From Chitinophaga hostae (GTDB taxonomy: Bacteria; Bacteroidota; Bacteroidia; Chitinophagales; Chitinophagaceae): DNA of 64,000 bases. Below, in pieces: positions 44,654 to 52,169 of the stretch; position 1 is the stretch's first letter, and every line of letters begins with the position of its first letter. Under the pieces are notes generated by a model, which was not told the DNA's origin, did not search any database, and saw only the letters and a list, made by a program, of their open reading frames with translations. The DNA is taken from positions 62,001 through 126,000 of the forward strand of contig NZ_JAGTXB010000008.1 in assembly GCF_018224885.1 (NCBI RefSeq), given 5' to 3'. Both the position numbers and the translations under genes were made by a program.

Positions 44654-47422
44654 ATGGCATTTAAAATTCCGCTTATGTCAGCAAGACTATTACTGCTGTT
44701 GGGGGGCTTGTTGTGCCTGCAAACAGTGTTAGCCCAGGAAACCCGGCGCATTTATCTTTCAGGTACCGATAAAGATCATACTGTGGACTGGGATTTTTAT
44801 TGCTCCGGCGGGCAACGCAGTGGCAAGCATACTACCATTGCGGTACCTTCCAATTGGGAGCAACAGGGTTTTGGTGGTTATAACTATGGTCATGATAAAG
44901 TAAAGGCCGATGAGCAGGGTTTTTACCGTTATCGTTTCCCCGCGCCGGCGAACTGGCAGCAGCGGCAGGTAAATATTGTGTTTGATGGGGTGATGACGGA
45001 TGCAACAATAAAAATAAACGGGAAGCTGGCGGGGCCTGTCCACCAGGGTGGCTTTTACCGCTTCAAATACGATATCAGCTCCCTGCTGCGCAGCGGCAGC
45101 AACCTGCTGGAAGTAAAAGTGAGCAAGCAATCGGCCGATGCAGGTGTGAACAGGGCGGAACGCAATGGCGATTTCTGGGTATTGGGAGGCATTTACCGGC
45201 CTGTTTTCCTCGAGGTGAAGCCATTGGTTCATATAGACCATGTAGCGATCAATGCCACCGCCAATGGCGATTTTTCTGTACAAACATTTACCAGTGCTTT
45301 ACCGGCTGGTTGTACGCTTTCCGCGCAGGTATTCACCATGAACGGGCAACCGGTTCAGGAAGCAGTGCAGGTGCCCGGTGCTAACGGGCAGGTATATACG
45401 CTCCGTCAATCCGTTTCCCATCCGGCCACCTGGAGTGCAGAATTTCCCAACCGCTACCAGGCTGTTATACAGTTGAAAAAAGGTGCGCAGGTATTACATA
45501 GCGTCACGCAGCCGTTTGGTTTCCGCACCATTGAGATACGACCACGGGATGGCATATACGTAAATGACACCAGGGTAATGCTGAAAGGCGTTAACCGGCA
45601 CAGCGCCTGGCCGGAAACCGGTCGTACGCTGAGCAAGGCTATCAGCATCCTGGATGTAAACCTGATGAAAGACATGAACATCAATGCGGTGCGCATGTCG
45701 CATTACCCGCCGGATGAACATTTCCTCGACGTATGTGATTCGCTGGGGTTGTTCGTGCTGGATGAACTCACCGGCTGGCAGGGCGCCTATGATACAGTGG
45801 TGGGGCACCGGCTGGTGCGGGAGCTGGTAGAGCGGGATGTTAACCACCCTTCAGTGATCTTCTGGGACAATGGTAACGAGGGTGGTTTTAACCGGGCACT
45901 CGATGGAGACTTTGCGGAGTATGATCCGCAACTACGGCCGGTACTGCATCCTTGGGAGCGCTATAATGGTTTGGACACGAGGCACTATCCTGATTTCAGT
46001 TATGTTGTTAATTCCAGTTTATACGACCAGGATATCCTGATGCCAACAGAGTTCATGCATGGGCTGTATGATGGAGGCCATGGCGCCGGCTTACCGGATT
46101 TCTGGGAGCGCATGTTACAGCATCCGCGGTGCGCCGGCGGGTTCCTGTGGGCATTTGCCGACGAGGGACTGGTTCGCAGGGATAAGCACGATAGTATTGA
46201 TACCGATGGTAACCACGCGCCCGATGGCATTGTAGGGCCACACCGGGAAAAGGAAGGCAGTTTTTATGCCATCAAAACCACCTGGTCACCGGTACATATA
46301 TCCCTTCCTGTTATATCAAGCGGGTTCAATGGCCGGGTACCGGTAGAAAACCGTTACGACTATACGTCACTGGCGCAGTGCCGGTTCAGGTGGCAGCTGT
46401 TGCGGTTACCATCTCCCGGAAAAAATAATAAAGCAGACACCATTGCCGCCGGCACAATACCAGCGCCGGATCTGGCGCCGCACGCCAAAGGGTTCCTGCA
46501 ACTGGCGCTTCCGGGGAATTGGCAGCAGGCAGATGTGTTGTATATAACTGCGCAGGATCCATATGGCCGGGAAATTGTTACCCATAGCTGGCCCCTGCAA
46601 TCGCCCCGGAAAGCGGCCAACAGTTTCCCGGGTGGAGCACAACAAAACGTAGTGACCACCAACAGCGGCGACACTGTCATCGTTCATCACGCAGATGCGG
46701 CCTATTATTTCAGCCGGAGCTCGGGGCAATTGTTACAGATGATGACTTCCAAAGGAAAAATATCATTGAGTGGTGGTCCGGTGCTGGCAGGTATAAAACA
46801 GGAACTGCAACAGTTTGAGGTAACGCCCACCAATGGCGGCTGTACGATCAATGCCCGCTATGAAGGCAAAGGTTTCCTGCAGGTAAAATGGACCTTCCAG
46901 CCGGGCGTTTCGGCCGCGCACCTGGAATACAGTTATAGCATCAAGGGTGAAACGCCGTTCACCGGCATTACCTTCCGCTACCCGGAAGAAAAGGTCAAAG
47001 GTCTTGGCTGGATTGGTGAAGGACCGTACCGGGTATGGAAAAACAGGTTGCAGGGCCAGCAATTTGGCAGCTGGTACAAAGCATACAACAACACAATTAC
47101 CGGTGAAAGCTGGGAATACCCGGAATTTAAAGGCTATCATGCCAATGTATACCGGGCTACCTTTCACACTACCGAACAGGATCTGACCTTTTATACCGGT
47201 AACGAGGGTACGTTTTTGCAGATATTTCACCCCCAACCGCCCAGGGGAGCCAGTAATAACAATACCAACCCTGCGTTTCCCGACGGCGATATCGGCTTTA
47301 TGAATACGATAGCACCCATAGGCACCAAGTTCCAGCAGGCCGCGCTAATGGGGCCTGAAAGCCAGGCAAACGGTCAACTGAATTATACGCCGGTACGGGG
47401 GGAAATATGGATAAGCTTTTAG
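44654..47422 (+). CDS. GH2 glycoside hydrolase, beta-galactosidase-like
   Basis: 922 residues; the ATG at 44654 or that at 44675 (MSARLLLLLGGLLCLQTVLA) begins a signal peptide. Order: jelly-roll sugar-binding domain (about 40-200), Ig-like domain, TIM barrel (about 310-560) and C-terminal beta domains. The acid/base Glu is in FWDNGNEGGFN (about residue 409) and the probable nucleophile Glu in MPTEFMHGLYDGG (about 465). ILDVNLMKDMNINAVRMSHY is a GH2 signature. Activity could be beta-galactosidase or a related exo-acting beta-glycosidase. With the GH31 enzyme it would fit removal of galactosyl and xylosyl side chains from xyloglucan oligosaccharides. The last codons (SF and stop) lie in palindrome A3. 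Confidence 0.92.
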   Translation: MAFKIPLMSARLLLLLGGLLCLQTVLAQETRRIYLSGTDKDHTVDWDFYCSGGQRSGKHTTIAVPSNWEQQGFGGYNYGHDKVKADEQGFYRYRFPAPANWQQRQVNIVFDGVMTDATIKINGKLAGPVHQGGFYRFKYDISSLLRSGSNLLEVKVSKQSADAGVNRAERNGDFWVLGGIYRPVFLEVKPLVHIDHVAINATANGDFSVQTFTSALPAGCTLSAQVFTMNGQPVQEAVQVPGANGQVYTLRQSVSHPATWSAEFPNRYQAVIQLKKGAQVLHSVTQPFGFRTIEIRPRDGIYVNDTRVMLKGVNRHSAWPETGRTLSKAISILDVNLMKDMNINAVRMSHYPPDEHFLDVCDSLGLFVLDELTGWQGAYDTVVGHRLVRELVERDVNHPSVIFWDNGNEGGFNRALDGDFAEYDPQLRPVLHPWERYNGLDTRHYPDFSYVVNSSLYDQDILMPTEFMHGLYDGGHGAGLPDFWERMLQHPRCAGGFLWAFADEGLVRRDKHDSIDTDGNHAPDGIVGPHREKEGSFYAIKTTWSPVHISLPVISSGFNGRVPVENRYDYTSLAQCRFRWQLLRLPSPGKNNKADTIAAGTIPAPDLAPHAKGFLQLALPGNWQQADVLYITAQDPYGREIVTHSWPLQSPRKAANSFPGGAQQNVVTTNSGDTVIVHHADAAYYFSRSSGQLLQMMTSKGKISLSGGPVLAGIKQELQQFEVTPTNGGCTINARYEGKGFLQVKWTFQPGVSAAHLEYSYSIKGETPFTGITFRYPEEKVKGLGWIGEGPYRVWKNRLQGQQFGSWYKAYNNTITGESWEYPEFKGYHANVYRATFHTTEQDLTFYTGNEGTFLQIFHPQPPRGASNNNTNPAFPDGDIGFMNTIAPIGTKFQQAALMGPESQANGQLNYTPVRGEIWISF

Positions 47423-47510
47423 CCGTTAGCTTTTAGCAAATGCAGCGAAGATGATCAACTGTTGATCTTCACTGCATTTGCTAAAAGCTAAAAGCTAATG
47501 GCTAAAAGCT
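47414..47510. repeat. Family A palindrome A3 between GH2 and the Nudix regulator
   Basis: Inverted arms of about 46 and 50 bp (47414-47459 and 47461-47510) meet at GATCAAC-T-GTTGATC. The left arm lacks one CTTTTAG unit present in the right arm. The core GCAGCGAAG is shared with A2. The left arm contains the GH2 stop codon, and the right arm ends 1 bp before the Nudix-regulator stop codon. Confidence 0.88.
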
Positions 47511-47511
47511 G

Positions 47512-48216
47512 TTATTTGATATTCCCCGGATCTGTTACGAAGTTCAGGAAAGCGTTGAACTTGGCGTTGTATTTACGTTTGTCGAGTTTAAAGTAGAAGG
47601 CGCCGCGCTTCGAGCTGAGCCGGTCTTTGTCTTTTTGCTTGATCAGCAGGCCGGTAGACAATACCTTGCGGCTAAAGTTTCGTTTGTCGAATGTGGCATC
47701 GTATACGGCTTCGTATAGCAGTTGCAGTTGGGGGATGGTAAATTTAAGCGGCAGCAGCTCAAACAAAATGGGATGTATGGCAGCTTTGTAGCGAAGCTTC
47801 TCCTGGGCCATTTTTACCATTTCGGTATGGTCGAAGATGAGGTCCGGCAGTTTATCAAGGGCGATCCACTCGGCGTGGTATTCATCGTTGATCTGGAGTT
47901 TATACTGATTGATGTCGATCAGCGTAAAATAGGTGATAGATACAGTACGCTCTACCGGGTCGCGGGCAGGCTCGCCAAAGGCAAACAGCTGCTCCATGTA
48001 TACTCCTTCCAGCCCGGTAAGCTTCTTTAAAATGCGGGTAGCGGCCGTTTCAAAGCCTTCGTCACCCTGCACAAAGCCGCCCATCAGGCTCCATTTATTT
48101 TTCTGCGGCTCAAATCCGCGTTTGATCAGCAGCAACTTTAACTCTTCCCCGTCAAAGCCGAAAATGATACAATCAACTGCTACCAGCATTCTTGATTGCC
48201 CTGAATAACGTGTCAT
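47512..48216 (-). CDS. NrtR-type transcriptional regulator with degenerate Nudix domain
   Basis: 234 residues. An N-terminal Nudix fold (about 8-140) is joined to a C-terminal winged-helix domain (about 150-225; LPLKFTIPQLQLLYEAVYDA, RNFSRKVLSTGLLIKQ). This is the layout of NrtR-family repressors, which in Bacteroidota include sugar regulators such as AraR. In the Nudix box (GGFVQGDEGFETAATRILKK) the catalytic R-E-x-x-E-E core reads R-I-L-K-K-L, so it is probably a ligand sensor rather than a hydrolase. The neighbouring glycosidase gene suggests a sugar or sugar phosphate ligand; this is inference. Confidence 0.88.
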   Translation of the reverse strand: MTRYSGQSRMLVAVDCIIFGFDGEELKLLLIKRGFEPQKNKWSLMGGFVQGDEGFETAATRILKKLTGLEGVYMEQLFAFGEPARDPVERTVSITYFTLIDINQYKLQINDEYHAEWIALDKLPDLIFDHTEMVKMAQEKLRYKAAIHPILFELLPLKFTIPQLQLLYEAVYDATFDKRNFSRKVLSTGLLIKQKDKDRLSSKRGAFYFKLDKRKYNAKFNAFLNFVTDPGNIK

Positions 48217-48296
48217 ACCAGCAATTATTATTTATATAACCCAGCAATTTATGGCACGCTGCTGACATTAGGAAATTATATTGAAATATTCCTGGT

Positions 48297-48959
48297 TCAG
48301 GCAAACAGCTGTTGCAACACCGGATCCGTATAATCGGCCACAAAAGCCCTGATATTGTTATAAGCAGCAAACTCGTCCCGTGTATGCATAGTGGTTAACA
48401 CAACGGCCTCCATCCCTGCATTGAATGCGGCTTCCACGCCTTTTGGCGCATCTTCAAACACAATACAACCGGCTGGCGCCACACCCAGTGCAGCCGCACA
48501 TTTGAGGAATACCTCCGGATCAGGCTTGCTGGTGGTTACGTCGCCGGCGCTTACAATAGTCTTCAGGTAGTGCCGTAAATCCAGGTTATCCAGCACATAG
48601 TTGATATTAAAGGTATTGGCCGCAGAGCCGATAGCCATCGGGATGCCGGCGGCAGCCGCCTTTTCCAGGAAAGCAGGCAAACCGGCAATCAGTTCAAGGT
48701 GGGGGCGGAATGCTTCCTGGTAAAGCACTTCCTTTTCATGGGCAATCTCCTCCATCTGTTGTGCCGTAAAGTGATCTTTACCAAAAATCCGTACCAGCAA
48801 TTCTTCATTTTTGCCATACATATGGCTCCTCACAATTTCCCGGGGAAGATTAGCACCCAGCTTATTCAACATGTTATACCAACCTTCCAGGTGAAACTCC
48901 ATGTCATTGATCATCGTACCGTTCAGGTCAAAAAGAAATGCTTTTTCCTGCTGAGTCAT
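48297..48959 (-). CDS. HAD-family hydrolase, beta-phosphoglucomutase-like
   Basis: 220 residues from the ATG at 48959 (MTQQEKAFLFDLNG). The frame runs on upstream into palindrome B2, where the codons are meaningless. A cap domain (about 15-90) and HAD core are visible: motif I FLFDLNGTM, motif II IGSAAN, Lys in TTSKPDPEVFLK and acidic motif IV FEDAPKGVEAA. Motif I has Asn in place of the second Asp of DxD, which in beta-phosphoglucomutase is the acid/base residue. The protein may be a phosphatase or a modified mutase acting on sugar phosphates. Confidence 0.87.
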   Translation of the reverse strand: MTQQEKAFLFDLNGTMINDMEFHLEGWYNMLNKLGANLPREIVRSHMYGKNEELLVRIFGKDHFTAQQMEEIAHEKEVLYQEAFRPHLELIAGLPAFLEKAAAAGIPMAIGSAANTFNINYVLDNLDLRHYLKTIVSAGDVTTSKPDPEVFLKCAAALGVAPAGCIVFEDAPKGVEAAFNAGMEAVVLTTMHTRDEFAAYNNIRAFVADYTDPVLQQLFA

Positions 48960-48994
48960 AGCGCCTTTTTTTGTAAGGCGCAAAGATATGCGAA

Positions 48995-49206
48995 TTTTTT
49001 TCTTGCCCAGGATTAACAGTGATTTTGATGATTTACAGGATTTTTTCTTTGATGATTTAAAAAAGATTAGCGAAGATAGAAGCGAGTATCCACTTCTATC
49101 TTCGTTCATCTTTTTAAATCAAAATAAAATCTATGAATTAAAATCCTGTAAATTATCAAAATCACTGTTAATCCTGGGCAAGAAAAAATCCTGGGCAAGA
49201 AAAAAT
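48995..49206. repeat. Family B palindrome B2 between the HAD and SRPBCC genes
   Basis: A 212-bp imperfect palindrome. It begins TTTTTTTCTTGCCCAGGATT and ends with two copies of CTGGGCAAGAAAAAA (about 49174-49188 and 49191-49205). The central stem is 49071-49082 with 49093-49104. Outer arms match B1 except for single-base differences that are paired on the other arm; centres differ in sequence but both fold. The right end stops 2 bp before the SRPBCC stop codon. Confidence 0.87.
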
Positions 49207-49208
49207 TC

Positions 49209-49715
49209 CTATTCCAGCAGCTTTTTCAAGCCGGCCTCGTAGCTGGCTATTTCGGCAGAAAGCGTATCCACTAATGGTTTCCGGCTGGCCTTATTGCCTT
49301 CCAGCATAATACTCCATCTCACAACAGAGCTGTCGTCCTTGTCCGGCAGGGATTCAACCAGCGCCGTAACCGTGGCGTGGGTAATGCCGGCAGGCAGTGG
49401 CGATACAATGCTGTATACAAAAAACTTGTAGGATTCATGCACCTGGTCAATGATATCCCGGCGCTTGCGGTTGTCGGAGAAAGTGATGTCCCGGTAACGG
49501 GTATCATTCTCGGTAATGATCTGCACATCTTTGATGGTACCATTCGAATAATCTTTTACCTGTGCGAGGTTACGGATTGTTCTCCAGATTTTTACCGGCT
49601 GCGCTTTTATAAATGTTTCGTGCGTATAGTCGGGAATAATCTTTTGCGCAGCCTGCATTTGGGCCATAGCAGCGGTGCTACAGCAGATCAACAGGAGTGT
49701 CAGTATTTTCTTCAT
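49209..49715 (-). CDS. Exported SRPBCC (START-like) protein
   Basis: 168 residues with a signal peptide (MKKILTLLLICCSTAAMA). The mature part has the SRPBCC pattern: HETFIKAQPVKIWRTIRNLA, DYSNGTIKDVQIITENDTRY, RKRRDIIDQVHESYKFFVYS and a long C-terminal helix (SAEIASYEAGLKKLLE). Such folds bind hydrophobic ligands; Bacteroidota versions are often periplasmic. It lies 26 bp after the end of the first TlpA-like gene and is the last gene of the SusC-SusD-TlpA cluster. Ligand unknown. Confidence 0.8.
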   Translation of the reverse strand: MKKILTLLLICCSTAAMAQMQAAQKIIPDYTHETFIKAQPVKIWRTIRNLAQVKDYSNGTIKDVQIITENDTRYRDITFSDNRKRRDIIDQVHESYKFFVYSIVSPLPAGITHATVTALVESLPDKDDSSVVRWSIMLEGNKASRKPLVDTLSAEIASYEAGLKKLLE

Positions 49716-49741
49716 AACATAATAATTACAGGTGATCCAAT

Positions 49742-50914
49742 CTATTTATCAAAAATTTCGGCCAGCTTTTGGGTTAGTTCCTCTCCGCGCAGGTCTACAG
49801 CTACAATTTTTCCTTCCTTGTCGATTAAAAAGTTGCTGGGCACTGCACGGATATTGTACTCTTTTGCCACTTCATTCTTCCAGCCTTTGAGGTCGCTTAC
49901 ATGCGCCCATTCCAGCCCGTCATCCTTGATGGCTTTCAGCCACGCATCCTTTTTATCATCAAGGGATACTCCCAGGATTTCCAATCCCTTGCTATGGTAC
50001 TTTTCATAGTTATCCAATACATTCGGATTTTCTGCGCGGCATGGTCCGCACCAGCTGGCCCAGAAGTCCAGCAGCACATATTTACCACGGTAGTCCGATA
50101 ATTTTACCGGTTTACCGGCCGTATTATTTTGTGTAAAGTCTATTGCTGTGGCGCCAATGCCTGTTTTCTTTGCAATGGCCTCTGCCCTGACCATATCCTC
50201 TTTTTTCTGCTTGGCCTCTGCCAACCAGGGATATGCTTTCGAGAGCCGGGATATTTCCGCCAGGATCAGTGTCTTGTCCTTAATCGGATGCAGGTAATCC
50301 AGCGCGTACATCAATACGGGGGTATGCTGATTCATTTTCATCAGCAGTTTGATGCGCTCTCCCATATCATTGAACAGCCAGTTGTACTGCTCACCCAGCG
50401 CCCGTTCCAGTGCTGTATCCTTTGCCAGGGAGGCCTTGTATTGCAGTTGCCCTACTTCGATCATGTTCTGATAATTGCGGTAACTCATGAAATTCACCTC
50501 GTTGATCAGGTCATTTTCCTTACTGCCTTCGATAAATACATAGGGCGGGTTCTTGATTTTCATGGCTGCTGTATCCATGCCACGAAAATCGATTTTCAGG
50601 TTATCCTTTCCTGCCCAGATGGTCAGGCGGTCTTCCTCAAATTCGTTCAGGATATAAAACTGTGGCCGTGTAGCATCAATCTTTATACTATAGGTCCCAT
50701 CCGGTTTGAGGCGAATGGTGTCGATTGTTACGCGGTCGTCGCCTACCTGTTTCTGTACGCGGAAAGGAAATTTCTCCTGCTGTTCTGCCGGAGGCGGGAA
50801 CTTGATTTTACCGCTCACGGTAATAAATTTCTTTGCCTGCTGTGCCGAGACGGTGGTAGTAAAACCTACCATCAGCATTAATATGCCGGCCAACTTGTTT
50901 TGATATGTATTCAT
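49742..50914 (-). CDS. TlpA-like thioredoxin-fold protein 1
   Basis: 390 residues with a signal peptide. An N-terminal beta domain of the DUF4369 kind (about 30-125) is followed by a helical region. The C-terminal thioredoxin/TlpA domain (about 250-390) has the active site DFWASWCGPCRAENP and the cis-Pro motif IRAVPSNFLIDKEGKI. It would be a periplasmic thiol-disulfide oxidoreductase. It is 22 bp from its paralogue in the SusC-SusD operon. Proteins of this type often accompany SusCD pairs in Bacteroidota, but the redox substrate is not known. Confidence 0.88.
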   Translation of the reverse strand: MNTYQNKLAGILMLMVGFTTTVSAQQAKKFITVSGKIKFPPPAEQQEKFPFRVQKQVGDDRVTIDTIRLKPDGTYSIKIDATRPQFYILNEFEEDRLTIWAGKDNLKIDFRGMDTAAMKIKNPPYVFIEGSKENDLINEVNFMSYRNYQNMIEVGQLQYKASLAKDTALERALGEQYNWLFNDMGERIKLLMKMNQHTPVLMYALDYLHPIKDKTLILAEISRLSKAYPWLAEAKQKKEDMVRAEAIAKKTGIGATAIDFTQNNTAGKPVKLSDYRGKYVLLDFWASWCGPCRAENPNVLDNYEKYHSKGLEILGVSLDDKKDAWLKAIKDDGLEWAHVSDLKGWKNEVAKEYNIRAVPSNFLIDKEGKIVAVDLRGEELTQKLAEIFDK

Positions 50915-50936
50915 TTTAAGTGTTGGTTTTAATGGG

Positions 50937-52139
50937 TTATTGCATAGGCACCATAGGAACAGCGTCTGTCACTTTTCCTTTTTCCGGTGATGTTTTCTCT
51001 GCAGTTTTTACGCTGCCACCAAACAGCTCTGTCAGCTTTTTTTCGATAGCGCCGCTGCCATCGGGGTTAAAGCCCACTTCTTTCAGCAGGATCTCTCCTT
51101 CAGGGCTGATCAGGTAAGTGGTAGGCACGCCGGTGATGGCGAATCCGCTGCCGGCAATATTGATGTTATCCAACGCCTGTTTCCAGGGGTTGTTTTCTTC
51201 CGCCACTGCCTTCAGCCAGGCCTCTTTACTTTTGTCGATGGAAATGCTGTAGATTTCGAAGTTCTTATCCTGGTACTGCTTAAATACTTCCCTCATGTGT
51301 GGAAATGATTGACGGCATGGACTGCACCAGCTGGCCCAGAAGTCGATCAGCACATATTTTCCTTTAAAGCTGGCAAAAGAAAGCGACTGATCCTTTTCAT
51401 CAGGCAGGGTAAAGTTGCTTACCTTTCTGCCTACAGCGGAATTGCGGAGACCCTGGGAAAATTCATGAAATTCTTTTGCCTCTTTTGTTTGCTTCATCCC
51501 GGAAGATAAATCAGCGTACAGGCGTTCCTGTTGTTCTATCGTCATCATTCCCTTGGCTTCACCCAGACTAAATACGGTGGCGTAGGAGTTGGGATGTGCT
51601 TTAACCAGTTTTTGCAGTAAAGGCACCAGGTGTTGCTCCTGCAGCTGTTTTTGTTTTTCTTCAAATGCAGCATAGCGCGGGTCGGTTTCCTGCAGCCAGG
51701 CCGGCCCAAACTCTTGCTTTAATTTTTCGCTGATCGTTTTCCAGGCAGCGGCTTTTTCTTTGCCATAAGCCTGTAACAGTTCCGTTGCTTCAGATCCTTT
51801 TACTACGGATGCGCTGAGACCTTTGCTTACATCCGAAGTAACCGTATAGGTAACGGGTTTATCCATCAGGATGCCAAAGGGCGAATACATTTGCCGTTCT
51901 GCCAGGATATATTCCGGCAGCAGCATGAGGAATACCGGTTCTTTGAACGGAATATGAAAAGTATAACGACCATTTTCTATCATCGCGGAGTCGTTATAGG
52001 TGCGCGAGTAGAGGTACATCTTATTATGTCCTTTCAGGTTACCGGTAATGGTGCCCGTTAATATAATCTCCGGCCGGGTTTGGGCATAGGTACCCAGGCA
52101 GATCATAGTTGCTGAAATGACGGTAATGATTTTTTTCAT
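50937..52139 (-). CDS. TlpA-like thioredoxin-fold protein 2
   Basis: 400 residues with a signal peptide (MKKIITVISATMICLGTYA). The DUF4369-like N-terminal domain (about 25-120; ILTGTITGNLKGHNKMYLYS) leads to a helical linker and a thioredoxin domain (about 235-370). The active site is DFWASWCSPCRQSFP (CSPC, not CGPC) and the cis-Pro motif is ITGVPTTYLISPEGEI. It resembles its neighbour in order and length, so the pair probably arose by duplication; the different active-site dipeptide may mean a different redox potential. It is 30 bp after SusD. Confidence 0.88.
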   Translation of the reverse strand: MKKIITVISATMICLGTYAQTRPEIILTGTITGNLKGHNKMYLYSRTYNDSAMIENGRYTFHIPFKEPVFLMLLPEYILAERQMYSPFGILMDKPVTYTVTSDVSKGLSASVVKGSEATELLQAYGKEKAAAWKTISEKLKQEFGPAWLQETDPRYAAFEEKQKQLQEQHLVPLLQKLVKAHPNSYATVFSLGEAKGMMTIEQQERLYADLSSGMKQTKEAKEFHEFSQGLRNSAVGRKVSNFTLPDEKDQSLSFASFKGKYVLIDFWASWCSPCRQSFPHMREVFKQYQDKNFEIYSISIDKSKEAWLKAVAEENNPWKQALDNINIAGSGFAITGVPTTYLISPEGEILLKEVGFNPDGSGAIEKKLTELFGGSVKTAEKTSPEKGKVTDAVPMVPMQ

Positions 52140-52169
52140 TTGTGTTTAATTGAGTTTCCGATATAATAA

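Noticed and set aside
48960..49109. N-terminal extension of the HAD protein by 50 residues
   Set aside because: These codons lie mostly within palindrome B2 and give a Lys/Ser-rich sequence unlike the family; the ATG at 48959 directly precedes motif I.
44435..49206. Insertion sequences at the family B palindromes
   Set aside because: They hold no transposase frame and no flanking target duplication that I can recognise; non-autonomous elements remain possible.
50129..50881. 250-codon open frame opposite the first TlpA-like gene
   Set aside because: It is fully antisense to a well-supported gene, rich in Cys/His/Phe, with no homology recognised.
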